Positions 29,001 to 38,800 of a stretch of DNA of 64,000 bases are shown one piece after another (position 1 is the stretch's first letter; each line of letters begins with the position of its first letter). Where the stretch lies: the NCBI GenBank assembly GCA_007748055.1, contig CP036279.1:1922001-1986000 (forward strand), given 5' to 3'. The position numbers were made by a program, and so were the translations under genes. Source of the stretch: Kolteria novifilia (GTDB taxonomy: Bacteria; Planctomycetota; Planctomycetia; Kolteriales; Kolteriaceae). The notes beneath the pieces are model-generated. The model made no database searches, was not told the origin of the DNA, and saw only the letters and a list, made by a program, of their open reading frames with translations.

Positions 29001-29838
29001 CGCGACGTCGGGCAAGTACGACGTCATCCTGATGGACTGTCAGTTGCCGGTGATGGACGGCTATGAGGCCGCGCGTCGGATTCGGGAACATGAAGAGTCG
29101 CGCCGCTCCTTGGAAGGGTACCAGCATGCCGTCCCGATCATCGCGCTGACGGCCACGGCGACGCGAGTCGACCGGGAGCGTTGTCTTGGCGTGGGGATGA
29201 ACGACTACGCCACCAAGCCGGTCAATCAGGAGACGCTACTGCGGGTGATTGGCAAGCAATTGTTGGCTACGGCGACTCCCGACAGCGTGTCGAGTCCGGC
29301 CGTCGATGGTGCGCTTGCTCGTCTCGTCTCGGCTCCGTTGGCCGCCGAGAGCGCGTCCGTCTCGGGGCCGATGAGCGCCGAGAGCGCGTCCGTCTCGGGG
29401 CCGATGAGCGCCGAGAGCGCGTCCGTCTCGGCTTCGACCAATAGTGAAGCGGCGCCTTCGGAGGCGAGTGGTTCCGACGAGAAAGTGCTCGACCTGGAAC
29501 GTTCCCTCGAGCGCACGCTTGGGAACGCCGACTTGCTCGCGACGCTGGCGGATCGCTTCCTGCAAGAGACCGAGGAAGTGGTTGGGGAACTGGGACAGCT
29601 TGCCGCGTCGGGAGATCTGTCGGCATTCGCCAGGCTCGCCCATCGGCTGAAGGGGCAGGCCAAGACGTTCGAGGCCGATGCCGTCGTTGGCTACTGTTGC
29701 AGTTTGGAGGTCTTGGGGGATGAGGGGAACGCCGCCGCGATCCCGGAGTTCCTCTCGGCACTGGACGCCGCGCTCGCCGAGCTTCGCAAGCAGTTGGCCC
29801 TGTTCATCGAACAACAGCGGTCGCCGATTGCCCGGTAG
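26098..29838 (+). CDS. Hybrid sensor histidine kinase (HAMP-PAS-PAS-PAS-HisKA-HATPase-REC-REC-Hpt)
   Basis: This 1246-residue membrane kinase has two N-terminal transmembrane helices with almost no periplasmic loop, a HAMP-like region ([18 protein letters not shown]), three PAS domains, HisKA with the phosphorylated H546 in [11 protein letters not shown], a HATPase domain ([22 protein letters not shown]), two receiver domains with acceptors D839 ([11 protein letters not shown]) and D980 ([11 protein letters not shown]), and a C-terminal Hpt with H1182 (AHRLKGQAK). All acceptor residues of a full phosphorelay are present. Sensing is probably cytoplasmic through the PAS domains. I prefer ATG 26098 because GGAGGTG lies just before it; an in-frame ATG at 26083 would overlap that site. 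It converges with an NtrC-type regulator. Confidence 0.95.
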   Translation: MFFRFALPMSLAIMAISVAVVTQYESSAQANIVTVVLAIAAMLCATSHLMMRRRIHRLTDAVESFAGGDVEARCGLCGFDELSALGRAFDRMAEQVAKARDALEGKVAERDAAVGALVRSEERFRSAFENAPIGMALVSPEGRLLQVNDRFVQMIGYERDEIGAKNVEEILHPDDRDLRRAHVRDLLDGRLSYYRIEKRYIRKDGELVTAIMTSTLQKNADGTPLFFICHIQDITCRKKVEEELRRLNEELERRVEDRTQASRDSEAKFRALHEATSAAVMLHDAETLRFIECNRAALEMLGHDRYEELIDKRPVDVSTGDCDCWESNNRQLEEHYRTALRTGSHRFEWCWRRKDGTEFPVEILLSPIMLRNQPLVQAVVTDITDRKYADEKIRTSQERLTVALEAANIGLWDWQVEGSKLYLSDQWYHMLGYKPGELPMSYSTWEKLVHPDDLRRTRRALFQTLRGRTVRCNTEFRMKVKTGGWRWFLSRARVMDWDAQGRVRRIAGVHLSINSIKRTEAELRHAKEAAEAANRAKSEFLANMSHELRTPLNGVIGMVDLLHQTELDATQRRYTEVTRASADLLLSVINDVLDFSKIEAGKLELETIDFRIADIVEDVASVLSVKAEGKGLDLMCGLEPETIMTLRGDPSRLRQILVNLVGNAIKFTAEGDVSIHAGVERTEVDCALVRFEVRDTGQGIPVERQADLFDAFTQVDSSTTRQYGGSGLGLAICRQLVEQMDGEIGVESTPGVGSLFWFTARLQVPTCEPNIQDSHRDAELFDGLKVLVVDDSSTHCQIIRGQLGELGMVIDDAQSPKVAISRLREAARTGSPYSFALLDGQIAGRDGIELARQISSDRPLSETKIVMLSAQIAKLSREQRQALRIVACAVKPIWRSQLISIFRDALRRGKPARRAVPVREVEPAALGTGRRVLVVEDNCINAEVVVYILQQNGFECDHVEDGLQAVDRATSGKYDVILMDCQLPVMDGYEAARRIREHEESRRSLEGYQHAVPIIALTATATRVDRERCLGVGMNDYATKPVNQETLLRVIGKQLLATATPDSVSSPAVDGALARLVSAPLAAESASVSGPMSAESASVSGPMSAESASVSASTNSEAAPSEASGSDEKVLDLERSLERTLGNADLLATLADRFLQETEEVVGELGQLAASGDLSAFARLAHRLKGQAKTFEADAVVGYCCSLEVLGDEGNAAAIPEFLSALDAALAELRKQLALFIEQQRSPIAR
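29342..29431 (+). repeat. 30-bp tandem repeat inside kinase linker
   Basis: About three copies of a 30-bp unit encode the peptide [11 protein letters not shown] between the second receiver and the Hpt domain. In-frame gain or loss of units would change only linker length. Confidence 0.85.
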
Positions 29839-29880
29839 CGCCGGACAGGCTCCAGCAACTGGCGAGCAATGGCTCGCCTT

Positions 29881-31380
29881 TCAGTCGGCCGCCATGCTCG
29901 AGATGACATCGTCGCATTCCTCGCCCGCTCTCACGACCTGATCGATCTGAATGCCGAGGTTGCGGATCTTGTTTCGCAAGCTACTGCGCGTGATGCCGAG
30001 GATCTCGGACGCGTGGGATTGATGCCCACCGGTGTGCTCGAGCACCCGCCGAATGAGGAATCGCTCGAGGTGTTCGATCGAGTCCGCGTAGAGGCTGGTC
30101 GTTCCCTGTTCCAGGTTTTCCGCGAGGAACTGGGACCAATGGAGTTCGTCGTCGTCGCGCTGTCGACGATCGCGCGTCGAGGAGCGGTGGTCCTCGTCGG
30201 GCTCGCGAATCGTTTCGGGGAGGTGGTCGACCATCAGGATCGACCCGGAGGCTTGAATAATCGCCTGCTTCAGGGCGCTTTGCAGCTCCCGGATGTTGCC
30301 CGGCCAAGGATAGTTCGCCAGCATCTCGAGCACGTCGGGAGCGATCTTGGTCACTTCGCTATCGAGCTCTCGGCCGAAGCGGCGCACGAGATGATCGACG
30401 AGCGGACCGAGATCCTCGATCCGGTCTCGCAGCGGCGGCAGCACGATGCTGACGACATTGAGGCGATAGTAGAGATCGGCGCGAAAGGTCTCCTCCGCGA
30501 CGAGACGTTCCAGGTCGCGATGGGTCGCGGCGATGATCCGCACGTCGGTCGCGATCGTCTCGTTTCCGCCGACGCGTTGAAAACGCTGCTCCTGCAGGAC
30601 GCGAAGAATCTTGCTCTGCAGAGGCAGCGGCATGTCGCCGACCTCGTCGAGGAAGAGGGTTCCGCCGTTGCACTGCTCGAACTTGCCGATCCGGAGCCGG
30701 TCGGCGCTGGTGAAGGCACCCTTCTCGTGGCCGAAGAGCTCGCTTTCCAGGAGATTCTCGGGGATCGCGGCGCAGTTGATCGCCATGAAGGGGCGATGGG
30801 CTCGTTGACTATGTTGGTAGATGGCGCGGGCGACAAGTTCCTTGCCGGTGCCGCTCTCTCCCCGAAGTAGGACCGTCACGGCGCGAGGGGCGACCCGGCC
30901 GATCGACTTGTAGACCTCGCGCATCGTCGCGCTGTTGCCGATCAGGGCTTCCCCCTGCTGCTGATCGTCGACGGGGTTCTCGCCGAGGGAGACGGTCACC
31001 GCCATGAGATGCCGCATATTCAGGGCGCTACTGATCAGTTGGCCGACATGCTTGAGGTCGAGAGGTTTGACGAGGTAGTCGTAGGCGCCGAGTTTCATCG
31101 CCTCGATGGCCGAATCGCTTTCGCCATTGGCGGTGATGACGATGATCGGCACAGTGGCGTCGATTTCGGTGAAGCGTTCGATCGCCTCTAGGCCCGACAT
31201 GTCCGGTAGGCGGACGTCGAGCAAGACCGCGTCGGGAGACTCCGCCCGAAAGGACTCGAGCCCTTCCTCGGCGCTGACGACGGAAGTCAACGCGTACTTG
31301 GGACGAGTGAAGGTGTTTTGCAGTAGGGTGTGAATGAGTGGATCGTCATCCACGACAAGTAGCCGGTCCATGAGTTCCAT
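29881..31380 (-). CDS. NtrC-family sigma-54-dependent response regulator
   Basis: This regulator of about 499 residues has three domains: an N-terminal receiver with D55 (AVLLDVRLPDMSG), a central AAA+ sigma-54 activator domain with Walker A GESGTGKE and Walker B GGTLFLDEVGDMP, and a C-terminal Fis-type helix-turn-helix (ASEILGITRSSLRNKIRNLG). The loop contacting sigma-54 reads GAFTSA instead of the common GAFTGA. The start is ATG 31380 (MELMDRLLVVDDD) or ATG 31371. It lies 128 bp downstream of the Ser/Thr kinase on the same strand and converges with the hybrid kinase, a possible phosphodonor. Confidence 0.93.
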   Translation of the reverse strand: MELMDRLLVVDDDPLIHTLLQNTFTRPKYALTSVVSAEEGLESFRAESPDAVLLDVRLPDMSGLEAIERFTEIDATVPIIVITANGESDSAIEAMKLGAYDYLVKPLDLKHVGQLISSALNMRHLMAVTVSLGENPVDDQQQGEALIGNSATMREVYKSIGRVAPRAVTVLLRGESGTGKELVARAIYQHSQRAHRPFMAINCAAIPENLLESELFGHEKGAFTSADRLRIGKFEQCNGGTLFLDEVGDMPLPLQSKILRVLQEQRFQRVGGNETIATDVRIIAATHRDLERLVAEETFRADLYYRLNVVSIVLPPLRDRIEDLGPLVDHLVRRFGRELDSEVTKIAPDVLEMLANYPWPGNIRELQSALKQAIIQASGSILMVDHLPETIREPDEDHRSSTRDRRQRDDDELHWSQFLAENLEQGTTSLYADSIEHLERFLIRRVLEHTGGHQSHASEILGITRSSLRNKIRNLGIQIDQVVRAGEECDDVISSMAAD

Positions 31381-31508
31381 CTCTTGGGAGGGTCGGCATT
31401 CCAGCCTTCCATGATTGTCACCCAAAGGCTAACGCAAATGGGGCTTCGTGGAAAGGGCAGGATCGCACTTCGCGGGGCTCTCGCCTCGGGGGGGAGACGT
31501 GTTGCCGA

Positions 31509-33770
31509 CTATTCGACGTGACCCCGAGGAGAGACGATTCGCAGCGTCACGAAGACGACCACCAGCAGTAGACTCAGGCTTGCGATGGAGAGAACGGTCA
31601 TCATGTAGTAGGGCGTGGTGCGGATGAACTCCCGCGCCGCCCGGTTGTGCCCATGGACACTGATGGGAGTCTGGGCGATGCCGCCGATGAAGAGGCGATC
31701 CTCCGGGTTCGAACAGGGTAGGTAGAGCCGGTGACACCAGGTGAAGTGTGTCCCGTCGGTCATCAGTGGACGATCAAGGCTCTTTGAGTCCAAGAATTCC
31801 TCGTAGCTGGGCAGCGCCGGACCGAGGATGCGGTCGAGGTTGGGCGGCGACTTGGTCTCTTGTTCGTGAAGGGAGAAGAGCTCGTTGCCGGTCGCGTTGG
31901 AGAACCAGTAGACCAGATGCGACTCATGCGGGGCCGAGAGGAAGACATCCTCGAAGAGGGTGACCGGATTGGCCTCGAGGACGGCGAGAAGATCTCGATC
32001 GTCCCCCGGAAGATGCAGCGGTGTCGCCGCCAAAATCACCGGGCAACGCGAGTTGTCCGAGTTCCTGATGGCGCCGATGAAGGTGCTGAACTCGTCCGTC
32101 TGGAGGTCGGCGATCTGGGCACGCCAGCGCGGATCGATCTGGCTCCACTGCTGTTTCGCGATGCAATCGCCGTGGCTGGAATAGGTTCGGAGAATGTGCA
32201 TCGCTTCGGGATCGACGACGTGAAGCGCCCGAATATATCGGCGGAACCTCGAGACGCTGTCGATCAGCGAATTGATGTCGAGCGGGTCGAGGTTGTTGCC
32301 CTTGGATCGCTCCTCCAAATGGGAGGCGAGGACCCGAACCAGGACCGACTGATGCTTGATCCGCTCCTCGATCACCGCCCAAGTCGCGGAAACCTCCGTA
32401 TGGACGTAGTCCGCCAGGGCTCGCCCGGATGTCCAAAACATCCAGATGGAAATGGTGATCAAGCCCAGGAGGGTTAGGAACACGCTCGAAATCGTTGCGA
32501 GGGCCGGGGCGGGGTTGCGGCGTGACCACCGAACCAGGCGTCCGATCGGGCGGACATGGGAGACCGACGTCGGCTCGTCGCTGAGCCAGTTTTCCACATC
32601 GGCGATCAACTCCTTCACGCACTGGTAGCGATCTTCCCGTCGATGCGCCATCGCCTTGTGGCAGATCGCGCCCAACTCTTCGGGAACGGAGAGGCTGCCA
32701 AGTTGCTTCTCCGGGCGGGAGTTGGTGGCGATTCTCGCGAAGAAGGCGTGCATCGACTCCTTGCCGCGCCGCTGATGGGGAGGCGAGCCGGTTAGAATAG
32801 TGTAGAGAACCGCTCCCAAGCCGAAGACGTCGGTTCGCTCGTCGATGTACTTCGTGCTGCCAGAGGCTTGTTCCGGGGACATCCACATGGGCGTTCCCAT
32901 CGCTTGGCCTTGTTGGGTCAACTCGTCGTTTTCCTCGGACCACTGAACGCTCCTGGAGGAGGCGTTCGCATCGTCCATGATTTTGGCGATGCCCCAGTCG
33001 AGCACGAAGACGCTCCGAAAGTCGCTGAGCACGATGTTGGAAGGTTTCAGGTCGCGGTGAATGATGCCGTTGGCGTGAGCGTACGCGATCGCGGCGGCGG
33101 CGTTGAGGAACTGGTGCAACAGCGATCGCAGTTCGGACTGCCGCTTGTGATGCGAGTGTTTGGCTTCGTGCAGATCCTTGACGGCGGCTTGCAGCGTCTG
33201 ACCTTCCAGTAGCCTCATGACGTAGAAGGGTGCGGTGCCGTCCTCGCCCTGGTGGACGTGATAGACCGGTACGATGCTGGGGTGCTCCAATCGCGCGGTG
33301 ATGCGCGCCTCGGAGACGAAGCGGCGAGAGACCTCCTCGTCGCTGGCGTACTTGGGCTTGATGCACTTGAGCGCGACTTCTCGACCGGTCGAGACCTCGG
33401 TCACCTTCCAAATCTGCCCGAGTCCGCCTTCGGCATGGACGGAGTTCTTCAGGTAGTTGCGTTCCGCGTCTTCTTGACGACTGGATTGCTTGAGAGCCTC
33501 GACGTAGGCCCAGAGTCGTCTGGTGGCGATCCCCTTCAGCAGCGCGGCTTCGAGTTGATCTCGGTTCCAGTCACACTGACGGAGCTCTTCCTCCAAACAG
33601 TCCATCAATTCCCGGACTGCCTCGTTCGTGAGAAAGTCCTCGTCGACCAGGCGGCGCGAAAGCGCCTGATCATGCCGCTTCGCTTGCGTTTCCAAGGTGA
33701 CGAGCGACTTCACGTCAATGGCGATGTCTCGAAGGATCATCAGGATGAACAGATCGTCGTATTTGTTCAT
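31509..33770 (-). CDS. Transmembrane Ser/Thr protein kinase with C-terminal extracytoplasmic domain
   Basis: This 753-residue kinase has an N-terminal region of about 105 residues, then a PknB-like domain: glycine loop EGGLGQIW, K135 in VALKCIKP, catalytic HRDLKPSN (D240), DWG in place of DFG (D258) and SPEQ in place of APE. A transmembrane helix (about 421-447) is followed by an extracytoplasmic stretch of about 270 residues and a second helix near the C-terminus (about 720-745), ending with a short tail. The external part resembles the layout of Cache-type sensors but I cannot assign it firmly. DWG is common in planctomycete kinases. It probably signals through cytoplasmic phosphorylation and may be co-transcribed with the NtrC-type gene. 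Confidence 0.9.
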   Translation of the reverse strand: MNKYDDLFILMILRDIAIDVKSLVTLETQAKRHDQALSRRLVDEDFLTNEAVRELMDCLEEELRQCDWNRDQLEAALLKGIATRRLWAYVEALKQSSRQEDAERNYLKNSVHAEGGLGQIWKVTEVSTGREVALKCIKPKYASDEEVSRRFVSEARITARLEHPSIVPVYHVHQGEDGTAPFYVMRLLEGQTLQAAVKDLHEAKHSHHKRQSELRSLLHQFLNAAAAIAYAHANGIIHRDLKPSNIVLSDFRSVFVLDWGIAKIMDDANASSRSVQWSEENDELTQQGQAMGTPMWMSPEQASGSTKYIDERTDVFGLGAVLYTILTGSPPHQRRGKESMHAFFARIATNSRPEKQLGSLSVPEELGAICHKAMAHRREDRYQCVKELIADVENWLSDEPTSVSHVRPIGRLVRWSRRNPAPALATISSVFLTLLGLITISIWMFWTSGRALADYVHTEVSATWAVIEERIKHQSVLVRVLASHLEERSKGNNLDPLDINSLIDSVSRFRRYIRALHVVDPEAMHILRTYSSHGDCIAKQQWSQIDPRWRAQIADLQTDEFSTFIGAIRNSDNSRCPVILAATPLHLPGDDRDLLAVLEANPVTLFEDVFLSAPHESHLVYWFSNATGNELFSLHEQETKSPPNLDRILGPALPSYEEFLDSKSLDRPLMTDGTHFTWCHRLYLPCSNPEDRLFIGGIAQTPISVHGHNRAAREFIRTTPYYMMTVLSIASLSLLLVVVFVTLRIVSPRGHVE

Positions 33771-34316
33771 TCCAGTTCGTTTCCTTGCCCGCTTGGTTCA
33801 CGTCCTTGTCTTGTGATCCCGGGCATGTGAGGGGTGATGGATCGCTCTTGCGGGCCTTTGGGCGGTGGCCAGGGGCTCCGCGGCGCGGCGAAACCGTTCA
33901 AACGGAGGATGCGAATACGTGACGAATGGTCCTTCTGCTCCCCACTAACATGGAAGTTGGTGAGTAAAAAGCAATGGGATCTCTCACAACCAACGCCCGA
34001 TGGAGAAAGTCGTTCCGTCGACCCTCGGAAGAGATAGGGGGGTGACTATAGAAGAACTCTTAACATTAACTTCACTGGGAGTGAATCGACTGGGTTCGAG
34101 CAGGGGGGGCGACTTGGGCCACTTCTTCCCGCGCCATGCGGAAAGAAACGACTCCGTCATTGACCGTTCGACTTCTAAGAAGGCTGGTCTCTACGTTGTC
34201 GGATAGGCTGACAAAACGTAAGTCCTGCACAATCTCTATCCTTGAATTCACGACTCGCCCGTCTGCTCGTGGTGAGGTCACCGTTGAGACGTCGAGCGGG
34301 CCGCCACGCGAAGAGC
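33771..34316. other. Intergenic, AT-richer, no gene
   Basis: About 545 bp between two minus-strand genes. The part from about 33930 to 34250 is less GC-rich than its surroundings, as expected for promoter DNA of the kinase gene. No RNA gene or convincing open frame is seen. Confidence 0.5.
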
Positions 34317-35075
34317 CTACTTGTCGTCCCCATCTTCACCACTTTCACGTCGCCAGCGTTCGAAGAGCTGGCGTTCCTCGCTGATGTCCCGCGAATGAGT
34401 CTCGCCGAGGTGGGACGTGTCGTGGAAATCCTGTTCCATCGACGTTTCATCGAGCCACGTCTGCAAACCCTTGACCCGACCCTCTTGTTCGGGGGAAGTC
34501 TCCGAGGACAAGGGCTCGATCGCTGGTTCCATTTCTTCGGAACCGGCCTCCGCGGCGCCTTTCTTCACGCTATCTCGGGGTAGGTTCGTATCCCGGACCC
34601 AACTTTCGAACGACGGCCCTTCGTCCAGCGCGGCGCCGCGCGCCGCTGAGTCGACGCGGAATCGTTCCCGAAGCTCTCTTGCCAACATGGGGGCGAGCGT
34701 CGGATCGGGCTCCTTGCGAGGAGGGCGCGCCACCGGCGTGAGCTTTTGGCGACGCTCTTCGAGTCGTGCCTTTTTCTCTTGAGAAACCCTTGCCGCCTTC
34801 GACTTGATCTCGTGCGCCTTGGCGGCGAGGTCGTCGGTCTTCTTTCGGAGTGCCTCAAGGCAACCGCCCAGTTGATCGGGAACCTGTTCGAGCACCGCAA
34901 AGGACGAGGCGACCGACGTATCGAGAAACGCTTGGAGTTCCGCCAGTTGTTGTCCCGAGGGTGGCGAATGGGCGGAGACTTCGTCGCCGACCTTCGTCAG
35001 GTGCCGCGAGACGGACGCCAGCTTTTCCTTTGATTGGCGAAGAGCCTCTGCCAGTTGCTCGGCGGGACTAGTCAT
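34317..35075 (-). CDS. VgrG-cassette protein with three FxxW motifs
   Basis: This 252-residue protein has a helical N-terminal half (residues 1-115, with Leu/Ala/Lys heptad-like runs) and a disordered, acidic C-terminal half. The latter carries three similar short motifs: FESWV (156-160), LQTWL (204-208) and FERWR (238-242). The protein at 63180, in the same relative position of the second VgrG cassette, has the same architecture. ATG 35075 has GGGAG upstream. It follows the DUF6931-like gene on the same strand. Its function is unknown. A role as adaptor or scaffold for VgrG loading is an inference from context and motif repetition. Confidence 0.75.
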   Translation of the reverse strand: MTSPAEQLAEALRQSKEKLASVSRHLTKVGDEVSAHSPPSGQQLAELQAFLDTSVASSFAVLEQVPDQLGGCLEALRKKTDDLAAKAHEIKSKAARVSQEKKARLEERRQKLTPVARPPRKEPDPTLAPMLARELRERFRVDSAARGAALDEGPSFESWVRDTNLPRDSVKKGAAEAGSEEMEPAIEPLSSETSPEQEGRVKGLQTWLDETSMEQDFHDTSHLGETHSRDISEERQLFERWRRESGEDGDDK

Positions 35076-35166
35076 CGCAATGCTCCCATCATTCTCTTGG
35101 AAGGCGTCGAGGTTCGTGTGAGTGTCGTCGACGGGTCCCTCGATCGACGCTCGTCGATTGATGCCG

Positions 35167-35787
35167 CTACGGGACGATGGTCTCTGGCTGCTCCCAGGTC
35201 GCCCGTCCGGTCGCGACATCGAGTCCGAAGAGTACCAGTTGAGTCTCCGACACCGCGACGGCATTTCGATGGGCCGCGACCAGGGCCATTTGGGAGGCGG
35301 CGACGAGGGTCTTGGCGGCCCCGAACGCGTTTCGTGGCTTGAGCGTCGTCTGGTCGTCCGAGAGTCTACCCGCGAGTTCCGCCGCTCGGGCGCAGCAACC
35401 TCCGGGCGTTCGCAGCCGATCGGCACGCCACGCGCCCCCGACCTCCTGGAGTTGCGGCCTGGACGGCTCGATCACCCATCGCACGACCGTCTCGATCAAG
35501 TCATGTTGGACGCCTGACGTCTTCCGGTTCGAGGCGTGCCAGGCACACAGGCAGCCCCACCATACCGCATCGCGCAGCGGCAAGACGAACGGAGTCACTT
35601 TCAACGCGTCGCTGATCAGGTCGCCATTTAAGAGCGTTTCGGGCAACTTGGCGAAGTCTTCGGGGGCGAACGAGCGAACGATCTTCCGCGCGTCGAGGCT
35701 CAGAAGCCGTTTCTCCGTCAGCGCGAGTCCGTCGGTGATCGCTGGCTCCCCGTGGTGGTTAGGCATGTTCGTCCGGTTCCTTGTCAT
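35167..35787 (-). CDS. DUF6931-like protein (cassette A)
   Basis: This protein of about 206 residues has the signature LPLRDAVWWGCLCAW, shared with the protein at 62544 (LPLRHAIWWGCCCIA). It is rich in Ala and helical, with no signal peptide. I choose ATG 35787; an in-frame TTG at 35820 would overlap the vgrG stop by four bases (TTGA), and ATG 35766 is a third option. Proteins of this type occur next to type VI secretion tip genes, as here, but their role is not known. It lies between vgrG and the FxxW protein and is surely co-transcribed. Confidence 0.75.
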   Translation of the reverse strand: MTRNRTNMPNHHGEPAITDGLALTEKRLLSLDARKIVRSFAPEDFAKLPETLLNGDLISDALKVTPFVLPLRDAVWWGCLCAWHASNRKTSGVQHDLIETVVRWVIEPSRPQLQEVGGAWRADRLRTPGGCCARAAELAGRLSDDQTTLKPRNAFGAAKTLVAASQMALVAAHRNAVAVSETQLVLFGLDVATGRATWEQPETIVP

Positions 35788-35816
35788 TCCGCGGGCATGG
35801 TGGCGAACTTGCTCGC

Positions 35817-38800
35817 TCAAACATCTTGTAGGATCGAAGGAGCCGATTGATTGATCGCGGCACTCGCTTCGTGGTTGATGATCGTTCCGGTCATCTCAAT
35901 GCCCTCGGCGGTAAGAGCGATGATGCTGGCTCCGTAGGACAGGACGATCCCTTCGGGCGTCATGATCAGCGATGCGACGTCGTCGACGTTCATCGCGATC
36001 GTCGAGAAGGACTTGATGAGGATGCCGGCACCATAGGCGAGCGTGACCGAGTCCGCGGTCACCCCGTCGTCGGCCGAGGCCGACATCGTGAAGGAGAGCT
36101 CCTCGGGGACGGCTTGCACCATCGCCTGCATCGTTAGCGCCGAGTGTTCGATCTTCATGCCGAGGTCGCCAAGTGCGATGGTCCCGAAGTCGGTCCGCAG
36201 GGCGCACGTCGAGGCGTTGACCGAGAAGAGATCATCGGCCTGGACGTGGACGCAACTGTTGGAGTTCAGGGCGATCATTCCATCGGTGTCGACGATGAAG
36301 TTGCCCGAAGAGTAGTGGTAAAGATCCTTGGGAGTCATCCCTCCGGTGCCATTGATCTTGGCGGTGATCAGCGCCGGGATCGACGTCGTTTCGAACGCGG
36401 TCATCAGACTCAACCCCGTGAGATCGTCGAGCGTCGACGCCAGGGAGACGCCCAGTTTCTCGACCGCCTCGGCCGACTGGGTCGAGATGACCGGCGTGTC
36501 GTCGATTAACCGCAGAGCGATGTCGGCGATCTCGGTGCCGACTTCGGCCAAGGTCTCCATCTTGCGAACCTCGCCGGTCATCAACTCGATCGCTCCAAGC
36601 ATCTCTCCGTAGTAGCGAGCGACCGTGGAGAACTCGTTGACGGCATTCCGGCCCGTGGTGCCGTCGCGCATGTCGCAGAGCCCCGCGACGATCTTCTGGC
36701 TCAGGAGTATCGCTGTGTAGCCCCCCCACATGAGGGCGAAGACCGTGTTGCTGAGCAGGGAAAGTGGTGACATCGTGATCGAAGGAACCCCGCCGACCAC
36801 ATAGCTGTGCTTGCTGTGGTGTTCCAGGTTCCGGTAGCTGGTGTACGTGCAACGATCGCCATCCGCACGGCCGACGTAAGCGACGTTCAACCCGGTCGAG
36901 GAGAGCAAGCCCGCGAGTCCGGCAAGAGGCGGGAAGTAGCAGGCCGCGAACGCCAACTGCGACATGGCCGACGAAGAGTGTTGATGGGTGCTCGCCGCTG
37001 TCGAGACCAACGCGTTGTCGGCGAGATGGGTCTCGGTGCCGAAGTTGGCGTAGAGATCCCGCGTACTCATCCAATAGAGCTTCAGGCCGACCGACTTCCA
37101 GACATCGTCGCTAAAGGGCAGGACGAACTCGTCGTCGAACTTGATCGTCACGCCGAGTTGGTCGATCCCCCGCATGCCGCCGATGATCGTCAGCATCGAG
37201 TTGTCCATGAACGACGCCCGCTCGTTCTTCGCGACAACGTAGTGGTTGCCGTAGCAGTCCAGAAGCATGTCCTTCGCGGAGCGAAGATGCAGAAACTCGC
37301 TGCCGCTCTTATCGCCGATCGCGATGCCGCTGAACGAATCGCTATCGGTGGAGTCGGTGATCCTCGGGAACGTCACCTCGTCGGTCGAATCCGATTCCGC
37401 GATGTTTGTCGTGTCCGTGGAGGCGGAGGTCGAGTCGGACGAAGGGGCGGTCGAGGTGGTCGATCCGTTGGTGCGACTCTGGACACCGCTGCGATGCTTT
37501 TGTTCGGGAAGCGTCTGCGGCGGAGGATTCTGGCCGTTATAGACGCTTCCATAGACGAGGGGACAATCGGGATCGCCGTTCTCGAAGCCAATGACGACTT
37601 CCTGCCCGACGCGCGGGATTTGGAGGCTTCCCCAACTCTTGCCCGCCCAGCCTTGCGCGACGCGGACCCAGCAAGAGTTGTGGTCGTTCTCCGACCAAGG
37701 GAAACGAACACGGACTCGACCATACTTGTCGGTGAAGATCTGGTCTGACCCCGAGTTGGTCGTTCCGTCGAAACCGATCACGAGGGCCGTTTGATGTCCC
37801 ATGACCACCGGTCGCGTACAGCGCGTCACGGGCCGAAAGCGAAGCGACGCGGGGATCGCCACGACGTCACTTTCGTAGGCGGTCGCTTCCGCGTCGTCGG
37901 CGATATACTCGCTCATCCGAATGCGATGGCGTTGACGGGTGACGAAGTACTTCGCGGATTCTTCCCCAGACAACGTCGCGTCGAACCGATATCCGCAAGC
38001 GAGGGACGGGCAGTTGCCGCTCGCTTCCAAGCGGACGCTCGAGGAGGCAAGCTGCTCGGCGGAGACGCGCGCCGACTGCTCCATCGTTTGGGAGACCGTC
38101 TCGAGAAAGCCGTGGAGTTCCTCGGCTTCTCCATTCAAACCGATCGAGTCGAACCGCTTGACGAAGGGGCCCGGGAACTGGTGAACGATCGCCTGGTTGG
38201 TCGGCCGGTGGTGAAGCTGGTAGGTCGTCTGCCCCGAGTGGACCGCCGCGGGGATGTGTTGGACTCGATTCAGTGGAAAATCGGGATCCTGGAACGCGAC
38301 GGCGCGAGTCGCGAACTGTTGCGCCGTCAACTCCTGCCGACGGCGACAATTCCAAAGGGATCGCTCGTTCTTGGGCGGTCGGGGACTCGGCGATATGGGG
38401 AGGTTGGGAAGGTCGCTCGTCGGGGCGATCGTCGAATCGTTGGCGATGATCAGTCGCCCGCTGGAGTCGACCTGCTCGAAGTAGAAATAGTAGCCCTCCT
38501 CCTCAAGCAGCCGCTGGGCAAAGTCAACGTCGGACTCGCCATACTGAACGCAGTAGTTTCGCGGCGTTTCTCCTTGGAGACGCGAGCAATCGGCGTGGTC
38601 TCCGAGGACTTCCGAAAGGATGGCGGCCACGGTCTTGTCTTGGAAGATGCGGAAGCGCCGGTTCTGGGTGAGTGGCCAAACAGTCGGCACGAAATCCATC
38701 TCGTAGCGAGTGAAGTCGCCTTCCGTGCCGATCTCGGCGACTGTCTGGATCAGTCCCTGAAACTGCCTGACGACGGGGGCGTTCGCGGCGTCGTCATCGC

